A DNA stretch of 64,000 nt from Culex pipiens pallens (taxonomy: Eukaryota > Arthropoda > Insecta > Diptera > Culicidae), in assembly GCF_016801865.2 (NCBI RefSeq), contig NC_068938.1, positions 21,572,873 through 21,636,872 on the forward strand. Reading direction: 5' to 3'. How positions within the stretch are numbered: the stretch's first letter is position 1; each line of letters starts with the position of its first letter. Both the position numbers and the translations under genes were made by a program. Of this stretch, positions 13,101-24,034 are shown piece by piece. The notes below the pieces were generated by a model. It saw nothing but the letters and a program-made list of their open reading frames with translations, had not been told where the DNA came from and did not search any database.

Positions 13101-13411
13101 TATCTTGAAAAGAGAATTTTCTGATAAAATTGTTGATTTGAGCTAAATAGTACGTTTTAATCAAAATTTCGATTATTAATTGATTGATGAAACTTCAATT
13201 AAAAATTAAAATTTCAAAAATTTCGAGGACTTAAAATTTCTTAAATTTTTAAAATTCCTTAAATTTTTGAAATTTCAATTTCTTAAATTTCTAAAAAAAA
13301 AATTCTAAAATTTCTTAACTTTCTAAAAAAAAAAAATTCTAAAATTTCTTGAATATCTAAAAAAAATCAAATTTCTAAAAATTTTCAATTTTCAAAAAAA
13401 TTTGGAATTAA

Positions 13412-13945
13412 AATTTTCTAAAATTTCTAAAATTTCTAAAATTTCTAAAATTTCTAAAATTTCTAAAATTTCTAAAATTTCTAAAATTTCTAAAATTTCT
13501 AAAATTTCTAAAATTTCTAAAATTTCTAAAATTTTTAAAATTTCTAAAATTTCTAAAATTTCTAAAATTTCTAAAATTTCTAAAATTTCTAAAATTTCTA
13601 AAATTTCTAAAATTTCTAAAATTTCTAAAATTTCTAAAATTTCTAAAATTTCTAAAATTTCTAAAATTTCTAAAATTTCTAAAATTTCTAAAATTTCTAA
13701 AATTTCTAAAATTTCTAAAATTTCTAAAATTTCTAAAATTTTTAAAATTTCTAAAATTTTTAAAATTTCTAAAATTTCTAAAATTTCTAAAATTTCTAAA
13801 ATTTCTAAAATTTCTAAAATTTCTAAAATTTCTAAAATTTCTAAAATTTCTAAAATTTCTAAAATTTCTAAAATTACTAAAATTACTAAAATTACTAAAA
13901 TTACTAAAATTACTAAAATTACTAAAATTACTAAAATTTCTAAAA
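13412..13945. repeat. 9-bp satellite array (AAAATTTCT)n
   Basis: About 59 tandem copies of AAAATTTCT, almost without change, with a few TTTTT variants. Seven consecutive AAAATTACT variants lie at about 13869-13932. Because 9 is a multiple of three, the array is open in frame and gives a spurious Lys-Ile-Ser repeat. It is preceded by degenerate copies from about 13190. Confidence 0.95.
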
Positions 13946-15504
13946 TTTTAGAATTTTAGAATTTTAGAATTTTAGAATTTTAGAATTTTAGAATTTTAGA
14001 ATTTTAGAATTTTAGAATTTTAGAATTTTAGAATTTTAGAATTTTAGAATTTTAGAATTTTAGAATTTTAGAATTTTAGAATTTTAGAATTTTAGAATTT
14101 TAGAATTTTAGAATTTTAGAATTTTAGAATTTTAGAATTTTAGAATTTTAGAATTTTAGAATTTTAGAATTTTAGAATTTTAGAATTTTAGAATTTTAGA
14201 ATTTTAGAATTTTAGAATTTTAGAATTTTAGAATTTTAGAATTTTAGAGTTTAGAATTTTAGAATTTTAGAATTTTAGAATTTTAGAATTTTAGAATTTT
14301 AGAATTTTAGAATTTTAGAATTTTAGAATATTAGAATTTTAGAATTTTAGAATTTTAGAATTTTAGAATTTTAGAATTTTAGAATTTTAGAATTTTAGAA
14401 TTTTAGAATTTTAGAATTTTAGAATTTTAGAATTTTAGAATTTTAGAATTTTAGAATTTTAGAATTTTAGAATTTTAGAATTTTAGAATTTTAGAATTTT
14501 AGAATTTTAGAATTTTAGAATTTTAGAATTTTAGAATTTTAGAATTTTAGAATTTTAGAATTTAAGAATTTAAGAATTTTAGAATTTTAGAATTTTAGAA
14601 TTTTAGAATTTTAGAATTTTAGAATTTTAGAATTTTAGAATTTTAGAATTTTAGAATTTTAGAATTTTAGAATTTTAGAATTTTAGAATTTTAGAATTTT
14701 AGAATTTTAGAATTTTAGAATTTTAGAATTTTAGAATTTTAGAATTTAGAATTTTAGAATTTTAGAATTTTAGAATTTTAGAATTTTAGAATTTTAGAAT
14801 TTTAGAATTTTAGAATTTTAGAATTTTAGAATTTTAGAATTTTAGAATTTTAGAATTTTAGAATTTTAGAATTTTAGAATTTTAGAATTTTAGAATTTTA
14901 GAATTTTAGAATTTTAGAATTTTAGAATTTTAGAATTTTAGAATTTTAGAATTTTAGAATTTTAGAATTTTAGAATTTTAGAATTTTAGAATTTTAGAAT
15001 TTTAGAATTTTAGAATTTTAGAATTTTAGAATTTTAGAATTTTAGAATTTTAGAATTTTAGAATTTTAGAATTTTAGAATTTTAGAATTTTAGAATTTTA
15101 GAATTTTAGAATTTTAGAATTTTAGAATTTTAGAATTTTAGAATTTTAGAATTTTAGAATTTTAGAATTTTAGAATTTTAGAATTTTAGAATTTTAGAAT
15201 TTTAGAATTTTAGAATTTTAGAATTTTAGAATTTTAGAATTTTAGAATTTTAGAATTTTAGAATTTTAGAATTTTAGAATTTTAGAATTTTAGAATTTTA
15301 GAATTTTAGAATTTTAGAATTTTAGAATTTTAGAATTTTAGAATTTTAGAATTTTAGAATTTTAGAATTTTAGAATTTTAGAATTTTAGAATTTTAGAAT
15401 TTTAGAATTTTAGAATTTTAGAATTTTAGAATTTTAGAATTTTAGAATTTTAGAATTTTAGAATTTTAGAATTTTAGAATTGTAAAATTTTAGAATTTTA
15501 GAAT
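13946..15504. repeat. 8-bp satellite array (AGAATTTT)n
   Basis: About 195 tandem copies of AGAATTTT with only a handful of variants (for example near 14247, 14331, 14563 and 14746). The reverse complement of the unit, AAAATTCT, is the unit of the neighbouring array minus one T. The two arrays therefore lie in opposite orientation and meet at a palindrome, TTCTAAAATTTTAGAA, at 13938-13953. Confidence 0.95.
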
Positions 15505-17870
15505 TTTTGTATTGGTATTTTCAAACTCAGAAGAACAGTATCGAGATTTTCAAATTTATATTTCTGATAATTTTCAAGAGTCAAGAAACGATAATTGTTT
15601 TTTATGTGTTCTTTTTCGCAGCCTTCCTTATCGATTGCATCGTGAGTTCAGCAAACGTCTTAACAGGTCTGACTGCTGGCGTAGATTCTGTCCCGCCAGC
15701 AGGGCGTACAAAAGGAGGGAACCCGTTCAAGGTGGATGGTCTTATCTGGGAGGCCGCTCCGCTCAAGTCGATCCTCGAGGTGGAGGTCGCATTTGGAATC
15801 GCGATGGTGACGCTCTGCTTTGGCATCATGTGGCGCCAGATGCTCCAGAGTTAATCGAGCTCCGTCTGCACCAGGACCTTTCCCGAAGGCACAAAGAGGA
15901 AAAAAAACTTCTAAAACAAGGAGAACTTCCAGCGGTACGTGAATCCGTTCAGGGGAAGCGCGAAGCGCTTCGCGATGCCACGGAACCGAGTCTTTATCCG
16001 GCCCCAGAAATCACCATGATCGCCGGCCCGAGCACGCTGCACCGTTCTCAGTAGCACCTCTATTCGGGTGGCCATGCCGCCGACGTCACCGAGTACAAGA
16101 AGGATCTGGACAAGGCGGAGGCTGTCGACCGGAATTCACACACCCTGCTGCACGAAACGCAAACCGCCGACGTCATCATCAAAGAAATCGCCACCGCGAT
16201 GACGGTGCCGGCCTCGAAGAGCAAGAGGAGCATCAACGAGTGTACGGCGGCCACGCCTCCTTCTCCTCCTGCTGCTAGCACCGAACACACGTCACGGAAA
16301 GCAATGTACTAACGGCGGCAACGGTGCCCAGCAATTCCCAGCTGCATCACGGACATCGATTCCGGTTTGTCTGCCAGATCAGGAGAGTAGGTTCGTTCGA
16401 ACCGTCACCGCTTGGTCCGTGTTTTTGACAAAGCTTTCAAAAGCAACACACAACTCGATAGATCTAGAATTCCGTAGTGAACCACTTACGCAATTTGTTT
16501 GGTTTGTTTTTGAAATAAAATAAAGAAATAAAACTCAGGAAACTCTTCTTCTTCTTATTATTTCCATCCAAATTTAAAACAGCAACGGTCAATTCAAAAA
16601 GGTAAATATTGAAGTGGCTGCGTGCTGTGTGCTTTTGCCGGGCTAGGCGTTACTGCGTTACGTTTGCGAAATCGGGGAAACTGGTTTGCGATATTGGAAG
16701 CAATGTTTCCTGCTGACGGGTGGAAACCGAGATTTGCGATTTTTAGAGCAAATCGGAAGCAAAGATTGCGATTCCGCAAACCGGATTTTGTTCCGTGCAC
16801 GTATATAGTAAAATGGCGTAGTTGTCTTCATTGGAATGTATGAATGTTAGAATTGATGAAAGGGTTATTTGAAAAAAAATAATGGAAAGCTCTCACCAAA
16901 AACACGAAATCTTCAAAAACAGCTTCACTCCAATCGTTTCGCCACGTTCCACATGAATCTTTAGATTTCTTGAGTTCTTGTCTTGAATCTGCCTTGATCA
17001 TCAGAACTTCCGGCAGTAGACCTGATCCAGCACGATATACAGCAAGCACCACACGACTTTGAAGTGCTTGGACGATGATCATCACCCCTACCTTCGTCAG
17101 TTATTCTTGATTGATGTTGTTGTCGGTAAGGATCAGCCATCAAACGTCCCCAACGCCGTCCTGGATGTTATGCTGCAGGAACTTGACCCACAGGAACGCT
17201 TGAGTTAATGGCCACTTCGCAATTGTTGTTCCTGCGGCCTGCCTTTCTTGTTCCGTTGTCGTAGGACCAAATTTCTCATGTTCCATTAAAAAAAAACTTC
17301 CAAATGGGTTCCACCACTTCCACTGTAAATGATTGGCACCCGCGAAGTATCGAGATCTTCGTATTTTAACTTATTTCACTCATTTTAAAGAAAATTTAAA
17401 AATTATCTGAAGGTCGAAAATGACAGCAAACGAAAAATGCGTCCGACCACAGGCACAGATTCGACTCTCAAGTACGAATTGACTTGTCAAAAAATAAAAA
17501 TATGCGTTTTTCAGAGCTCTAAAAGTGTCCCGAATATTATTATTATTAATGTAAACCTGAATTCTTTCGTTCAAAAAATTGATTTTTGAAGGTTCGCTTT
17601 AATGTTTTCTCTAAATTTGGTCGTAGAAGGCGTAGAATTCAAGATAAAATTTTGGTGTACTTTACAAAGCCCAAATTGGGCTTTCCAATCCAAGCAACTT
17701 TCTAGAAGACATAAAATTCCCGAAAAGTTAAATTTTGAAAATCACCAGTCAAATTTTCAATCGTGAACCACCCTAACTTTCAACTCTTCTCAAGACACCA
17801 AAGCTCCAAAACTTCACCATTTTTGGGAAAATCAATTTTCCACTTCATTTTGCGATCTGGACCACTGTGC

Positions 17871-18492
17871 ACTGAGAACTAGCTCATTTTCACAAAATGT
17901 ATACTTCAACAAGCTGTCGCTAATCGATTTTCAAGATTTTTAATTTCCCTTGAAACAAGATTTGCCGGGAGTTTTTAGAACCCAACTTGTTTGGCTTATT
18001 TAACTTTTAGTGAAAAAAAGTTGTATAAAGTAATCGGAAAATTTGAACATTTTTTTCTGAATATTCCTAGCCATAACCTACAACTTTGTCGAATACACTA
18101 AACCGAAAAGAAAATCTCTCTCAAGATACAGATTTTTAAACATACATTTTCATTATGTATGACCAGAAACAAAATTGTACTTAAAAAACTGATCCATCCA
18201 TTTCCACAAATAAAAAAATAGTCGAATTGCAAAAACGTAGATGATTACTCATTCAAAGATTTCGAGAATATTGTTTTTTTACCAATAGTCACCTCCACTG
18301 ACGATAAAACAAATTATAAATGGAAATCTTTTTTATCATGACATGTGTAAAACTGTGAAATTCAGATTAAGAAAATTTCATCAGTTCGTGATGTTTAATT
18401 ATACTTATTATTTATTACACAGATGCTGATACCATTCTCGAGTGTAATATAATCATAATATTTTTTTAACTATGTAGAATTATAAAGTACGT
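17871..18492. other. AT-rich intergenic DNA, nothing recognised
   Basis: The stretch includes a relic 'caactttgtcgaatacacta' phrase at about 18080, related to the foldback family at 49808. No gene or complete element was seen. Confidence 0.4.
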
Positions 18493-18594
18493 CATCAGGG
18501 GTGACATTGGGTCTGAGGTTGAGATAGGGTCATACAAATTTCAGCATGTTTGTATTACCTAATCTCTTCCCCAGACTCAATGTCACCGCTGATG
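18493..18594. mobile_element. Short palindromic MITE (CATCAGGGGTGACATTG type)
   Basis: The left end reads CATCAGGGGTGACATTGGG; the right end in reverse complement reads CATCAGCGGTGACATTGAG. The roughly 100-bp element folds into one hairpin. A second member of the family is at 43294-43397. Confidence 0.7.
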
Positions 18595-19935
18595 CCGTTA
18601 TGTTTATTGCTAACACATGTTTTCACCCTTAACAGAATAGCAATTGTCCGCACACCGTACAAATCGTAACAGCTCAATTCCAAATTTAGTTCCCACCACC
18701 TCGTTGTTTGATGTTTTCACCGTGTAAATCAATCAATTGCTTTGTGTACTCCACATCGTACACACAAACTGTGTCCTAACCTTTTTCGATGGCCCGTTTT
18801 CGATAATTTTCTCCGCGCGGGTTGGCGCGCTACTTGAAAAGTCCTTATTTGGGTGATGGCCCCTCTTCAAAGATCTGGCCCACGGCGGCTGCGGTGAGCT
18901 ACTTTGGCAGCACAATCGACTCCCCGATACAACCTGCCTGCCTGCCCGTTTGTTGTGGCTGTATCGACTGTAATAGATTCATCAATCTCGACCACGGTGA
19001 AGATCCCGGGCAAAAACCGTACGATGATTGATTTCATTCGTCGTGAAGAGAGGCTTCGCGAGTGATGCTTTGGGGCGCTTTTGGCCACGCCGGGTAATGA
19101 GTTTATTGTTGAGGTTAATGGGCGTTTAGTCGCCACATTTACGGCTCAGGTGCGCCCGGCGATCGCTGATTAATGTATGCGAATTTATTATTTTCTCCGC
19201 GTGGAGCACGTGGATGGTGTTTGGCCTTAATTAATTGTGCAATAAATGCTAGGAATTTTTAATACAGAAAATGTTTGAATTTTTAGATTCAGAATTTCAC
19301 TAAAATAGATATCAACTAGATTTGTTAAGTTTCGTTCAACTGCAAAGTTTTACTAGTTTAGATTGGCTTTAGCCACATGACAGTGACTTTTTAATGGCTA
19401 AATCATGGCATTAATAGCCATCGATTTTTCCTCTGTTTCAGCAAAGAAAAAAAGTCGAACCGATCGGAATTTTGCCTCGCGGTTATGACTTTGAACTTAG
19501 TCGCGCTCTGAACGTCGCGAAACGTGGGCAAAATGGTGACATTTTTCCCCCCGTCACTGACTCTAAGCTCTAGGCTGAGGTAAGTATTTGTGACTTGTGT
19601 GTGGCCTATGGAAACTTGTGTGCTTGTTGGGGATATAATTTATGATCTACACTGTAGCAACAACAACAACTGCACAAATTTAAGTCGTTTCGAAAAAATG
19701 ATCTGAGTCACGAGATCGATGGTAATTATTGGCGCGAGCGCGCCCGCGCCATTGGTTGACATTCCAAAAACCTTGCTCTTAGATGTGAACTGGTAAAAGA
19801 GTTTGAGCAAAATATGACTAATGAAACTGACGTGTTGAACGCTGTTATCTGGCTTAATCTGGTGACAATGATATTTGGGGAGCATTGGGAATCAATCTCA
19901 ATCAAAATCGAAGGCCATTTGCAATTTTAGTGTAA
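18595..19935. other. Unique non-coding DNA, lower AT content
   Basis: Positions 18600-19250 lack repeats and contain homeodomain-like cores such as TTAATTAATTG near 19230. No reading frame looks real. This resembles the unique blocks at 3600-5650 and 22970-23480 and may be regulatory. From 19250 to 19935 the sequence is AT-rich; a frame at 19640-19885 has no recognisable content. Confidence 0.35.
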
Positions 19936-20552
19936 AGTCATCCCACATATTCGGAACAGTTTACAGATTGGGCAATGTTCAAAAAATCATAGAAAATCGA
20001 TAATTGAACATAATGATTTAATTTTGCCTTCATGTGAGAGCTTTTCTTTTGTAATCTTTTGATTGATGTATCGACAACTGTATTTTTTTACGTTTTAAAT
20101 CATGTTTTTAAAGAAAAACATTGAACCTTGAAATCCACAAATTGGAACACTTTTTTTACGGATTTAAACGAACTTTGATTCTCTCCAAGAGTACATTTAT
20201 TTTTACAAAATAATGACTTCACACATTGTATTTAAAAAACTTCAAGCTTACTAATGTTTTATGAATAGTCTGATAACTTTTTTGGGAAAATATCAGTTAA
20301 ATTCAGGTGTTTCACAATTGTCGGAGACACAGAAACATCCCACAATTATGGAACAAGCAATTTGCAGGCAGGGTTTTGCTGCTCTGGATAAAATAGTCTT
20401 TTAGTGCAGTTTTTTGTTTAAAAAGAACTACTTTTACTTGTGAAATAGTAAGAGGATGTCCGAAAAAAAGGTCCTAAAAATGGTAGGGTCGACAGAAAAG
20501 ATGCATTTGGCATGCTATTGAAAAATTAAATTAATTTATTTGTGGGATGACT
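19936..20552. mobile_element. MITE with AGTCATCCCACA termini
   Basis: The left end reads AGTCATCCCACATATTCGG and the right end reads TTTGTGGGATGACT, an inverted pair of about 12 bp. No coding capacity. A solitary matching end, TTCCGAATATGTGGGATGAC, occurs at about 34441-34460. Confidence 0.55.
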
Positions 20553-20989
20553 GTATCTTTACAATTTCAGCATTTGATTTCAGAAAATTATGGGAATCTC
20601 TAATTAAAATTTCACTTTTGAATTCAAATGTTTTTCAAAATTCTTTTAAGACATCGGAGAGCAATATACAATTATTGCATGTTTTCAAAAATATCATTAA
20701 TTTTGTTTTCATTAAATTCTTTAATTTTCATTAATTTAATTTTAATTAAATTTGAAATACAAATCTTAGTGATCATTTTTAAGTTACTTTTGCAAAACAA
20801 CAAATGCCCCTTGGGTTTCCTATGCACATAGGTCCTTTTGAAAAAATAAGAGAGATTTAGGCATTTTTTTATTTTTGATTGAAATGAAATCGAAATTGAC
20901 TTTAAAATTTGTTTTGACAGCGTACACAGTTTCAAATACAGGCATTTTTGGCTGCAATTTTTGAAAATTGTTTTTTTTTCTCTATTTAA

Positions 20990-22135
20990 AAATAAATAAA
21001 TTTTTAATTAACATTTTTTCCACAAAAACTCTATTTCCCAAAATACGTATTTTTTGATTTTCGAGATTTTTTGATATGTTTTAGAGGACAAAAACCCGCA
21101 ACTTTTGAGCTATAGAGAGGTATGGTCAAAAAATCTGCCGCCAAGTTATGATTTTTTGAAAAAAATAGTGATTTTTGGAAAAAATTTAAATTTTCTACCA
21201 AAAAAAGAATTTGACCTCCATGTTTTATGTAAAATTGAATTTGCAATCGAAAAGTACTGTACAGATTTTTTGAAAAAGGGCTCCGTTTTCAAGATATAGC
21301 CACCAAAAGTTTGATTTTAACAAAATATTTGCAGTTTTTCGATTTTTAAAAATAGTGACAATGTGTGACCATTTCTAAAAATATATTTTTTTGAAAAGTT
21401 CAGAAAATTTGCTATGAAATTGTCTAAGAAACATTGAAGATTGGACCTCTGGTTGCTGAGATACAGCGGCTCAAGAAAAAGAAGCATGAAAATTGAAGTT
21501 TTCTAAGTCTCACCCATTTTCTAATGTCGATATCTAATGGTCCGATTTTCAATGTTAAAACATGAAACATTCGTGAAATTTTCCGATCTTTTTGAAAACA
21601 ATATTTTAATTTTTTTTGAATCAAGACTAACATTTTAAAAGGGCCAAACATTCAATATTGAGGTCAAATTATTTTTTGGTATAAAATTTCGATTTTTTTC
21701 CAAAAATCATTATTTTTCAAAAATTCATAACTCGGCGGCAGATTTTTTGACCATACTTCTCTATAGCTCAAAAGTTGCGGATTTTTGTCCCGCAAATCAT
21801 ATAAAAAAATATCGAAAATAAAAAAATACTTATTTTGGGAAATTGAGTTTTTGTGAAAAAAATGTTAATCATGAAATCGGCAAGCTTTTTTTTCGTGTAC
21901 CTATTTTTTCTCAAAAGTCTTCAACAATACCAACAGCTTTGCCGAAGACACCAAATTGATCAGAAAATTCACTCAAAAGTTACTGCTGTTTGAATATTTA
22001 CGTACCCTTTTTGGTATAGACAGCTGCCGAAATTGTATGGAGACTTGTATGGGTGAACCAAGTTTGAGCCAAATCAAAAAATACATGTAAAATTCATTTC
22101 CGGTTTTGGTAGAGAGTTGCTCATATCTAGAGTTT
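20990..22135. mobile_element. Foldback element, GAGCAGTTCTCT family, partly collapsed
   Basis: Sequence at about 21008-21210 reappears in reverse complement at about 21670-21870, with shared phrases such as 'tttttgaccata' and 'agctcaaaagttgcgg'. The right part (21900-22125) ends with 'gagagttgctcatatc' and matches the outer arm of the element at 49808-51740. The central part of one arm is missing. No coding frame. Confidence 0.6.
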
Positions 22136-22199
22136 TTTTTAATAGGTCCTATAAACATATGGAAGACAATAGTTTATAGGTCCTTTTAAAAAAAAACTC

Positions 22200-22972
22200 T
22201 AGATATCAACTAAACTACGACAAACTGTTTTCAAAATAAATGCATTTTGCATTTCAAAAAAACTTAAAATTTAGAAAATGCCTTTCAGTTTCTGATATTA
22301 CCCATTACCCCCTGATATACCCATTGATACTCGAAGGTGAAGTTTGTATGGGAAAAATCGAAAAAATGTATGAAAAACGCAATTTCCTCACGTTTTGGTC
22401 TGCAAGGCGCGCTACTTCCATCCAAATATTCTCAAAAGTAAGATTCTTATTGGAAATTTAATGCTCTACAACTTTGTAGAACATGCCAAAGCTGTAAAAC
22501 TCGATCCTGAAAAGTTATTAGCGATTTAAAAAAGTCATTTTTGCATGAAAAACATTTTTTTCGGCAACTTTAGGCTCGAGTATCAATGGGTTAATCCTAA
22601 CCAAATTCGCTCAAAATTTACACAGATGCTTAAAATAACCTAAAAAACTGTTTTCCGCTTGTGGAGCACTGGGTCATTTTTTCTGGGCACCCTAGTGCAC
22701 AGCAACCAAGGAAATTGTTGTCTTCTTATTTCAATATAGTCAAACTTACGGACACAATCCTGAAATAATCTGATTGCAAAAATAGGCAAATTTTGTTGTT
22801 AATCGCTTTGTAGACAGTACATTAGGGGATGAATTAAAAAATTATATCAATGATTCCCGTAGTTTTTAAAATACTAAATTATCTGAAACAAAAATATTGG
22901 TGCAAAAGGTCTGGTCGTTGTGCATCGTTAATGTTTTTTTTTGTTCAATTCTAACGAATGTCACACAACCGG
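22200..22972. other. Repeat-derived AT-rich DNA
   Basis: The stretch has an end-like motif GGGCACCCTAGTGCAC at about 22686-22701 without a partner in the window. No gene was seen. Confidence 0.35.
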
Positions 22973-23490
22973 AACATCAAATCGATCGTCAAACTGATTA
23001 AGCCCTGCACAGAAAAACTCAACCCCGGTTCGACTTGACCCAGAAGCCATCAGATCCCTATCGCAACCGACGTCGGCAAACGTTTTGTTTTTGCCACGTG
23101 TCTCAAAGGGGTCTACACGCAAATGCTGGAATCCGCACGCGATTACACTTTCGTCAAGGCTCGAACGATCACAAACAACAACAAAAAATCAACCTTCATT
23201 CACTTCCCTCCAATTCGGACGGATATCGACGAATTGACGGTTGTTTGGGGGCCGGTTAAGATTAATTGGATAAAAAATTGTGACTGCGCCGCCACACACG
23301 GAAAAAGGGATTTTCAGCTGCGAGTTGCGTTACGTTCGTGGTCCGTCGACATACCCGTTGATCGGCTTAATTACTGTCGCTAATCTAGATCGTAGGATGA
23401 AATATGTGGACAGTCGGGCTGCGCCCGCGGCCCGGTTCGGACCTAATGGCCGATTTATGACAGTGATAGGGGTTTGGCTTTTAAAAGTTG
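22973..23490. other. Unique GC-richer non-coding DNA upstream of the CUB gene
   Basis: This is a non-repetitive block of about 500 bp with balanced composition about 0.5-1 kb upstream of the CUB gene start. The short overlapping frames have no recognisable domain. It may be regulatory (inference). Confidence 0.35.
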
Positions 23491-23792
23491 AAAATTCGAA
23501 AAACAGACGATAAATGTCGCTTTTGATGAATCATTTAGGGGTTATTTCGACTGCGTACAGCGTAGCGTGCATTTTGGGTTCAAGATTTTGAAGCCTGGAA
23601 ATTCCATTAAACGTCACAGAAGCCAGAACATTGATAACAGCGATTTGAAAAATCATGACGTGTCTAGAAAAAAGACATTAAAGGTGTTTTTCAAATACTT
23701 TCGCAAAAAGCAAGACTAAACAAACAAATTCCGCCGCGCGAATGCTTTTTATTTTCCTAACCTAGCTTCCGCTCCCCCCCACCAATCACACT

Positions 23793-23854
23793 ATCTGCCC
23801 GACGACGACTCGTCGTTATCAGATAAGAACAATTCTTCGCTGAGTGGGTGATAA
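23793..23854. promoter_or_regulatory. Cluster of GATA-type sites upstream of the CUB gene
   Basis: TTATCAGATAAGA at 23816-23828 is two GATA motifs back to back. A further TGATAA lies at 23849-23854 and CTATCT at about 23791-23796. They lie about 180-245 bp upstream of the ATG, in a locally GC-rich patch. In insects such sites bind GATA factors active in gut and fat body; that this applies here is inference. Confidence 0.4.
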
Positions 23855-24034
23855 CGGGTCTCCAGGTCGCCTTTCCAGCTCAGTCTGCCGCGAGCTACCT
23901 AACCCTAAGAAGTTGAAATCATTTGTTGATTTTTATTTGGGGAAAATATCAATTTAATATCTAATCGGTATGAATTAAGCTACGATCGCTGGTTGAGATC
24001 ATTTGTACTTCTGCTAAGTCAAATCTTCAACAAA

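Larger units (their letters stand above)
12227..16530 (+). pseudogene. Unrecognised spliced gene-like unit, probably decayed
   Basis: An open frame from 12227 (after an AG) runs to a donor GTAAGA at 12527. An acceptor TTTTTCGCAG ends at 15621, and joining them keeps the frame open to a stop at 15852-15854. Other donor/acceptor pairs lie upstream: donor at 12029, exon 12086-12155. The last exon encodes a hydrophobic stretch, ILEVEVAFGIAMVTLCFGIM. After that stop, other frames look protein-like (AADVTEYKKDLDKAEA at about 16078), ending at TAA near 16310, and AATAAA follows at 16514. The several frame changes suggest a broken gene. I recognise no family. The intron holds the 2.1-kb satellite pair. 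Confidence 0.35.
11361..16797. mobile_element. Inner element with CACGGAACAAAATCCGG inverted ends
   Basis: A 17-bp sequence at 11361-11377 recurs in perfect reverse complement at 16781-16797. Next to both ends are related 'aatcgcaaa' and 'ttgcgatt' motifs. This 5.4-kb segment lies inside the larger inverted pair 10166-17870, so either a transposon jumped into another or a single element has layered termini. It contains the gene-like unit 12227-16530 and both satellite arrays. Confidence 0.45.
10166..17870. mobile_element. 7.7-kb composite element with long imperfect terminal inverted repeats
   Basis: The left end begins GCACAGTGGTCCAGATCGCA at 10166, and the reverse complement of the right end at 17870 begins identically. 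Similarity continues for roughly 300-450 bp on each side, including the shared phrases TTAGGGTGGTTCACGATT and CTACGCCTTCTACGACCAAA. Small indels separate the arms, so the copy is old. It encloses a second inverted pair (11361/16797), an unrecognised spliced transcription unit and two satellite arrays. No transposase was seen. A target duplication could not be fixed. Confidence 0.6.

Noticed and set aside
13402..13959. 185-residue open frame of Lys-Ile-Ser repeats
   Set aside because: It is the translation of a 9-bp satellite. It has no start context, and variants do not preserve protein sequence in the adjoining 8-bp array.
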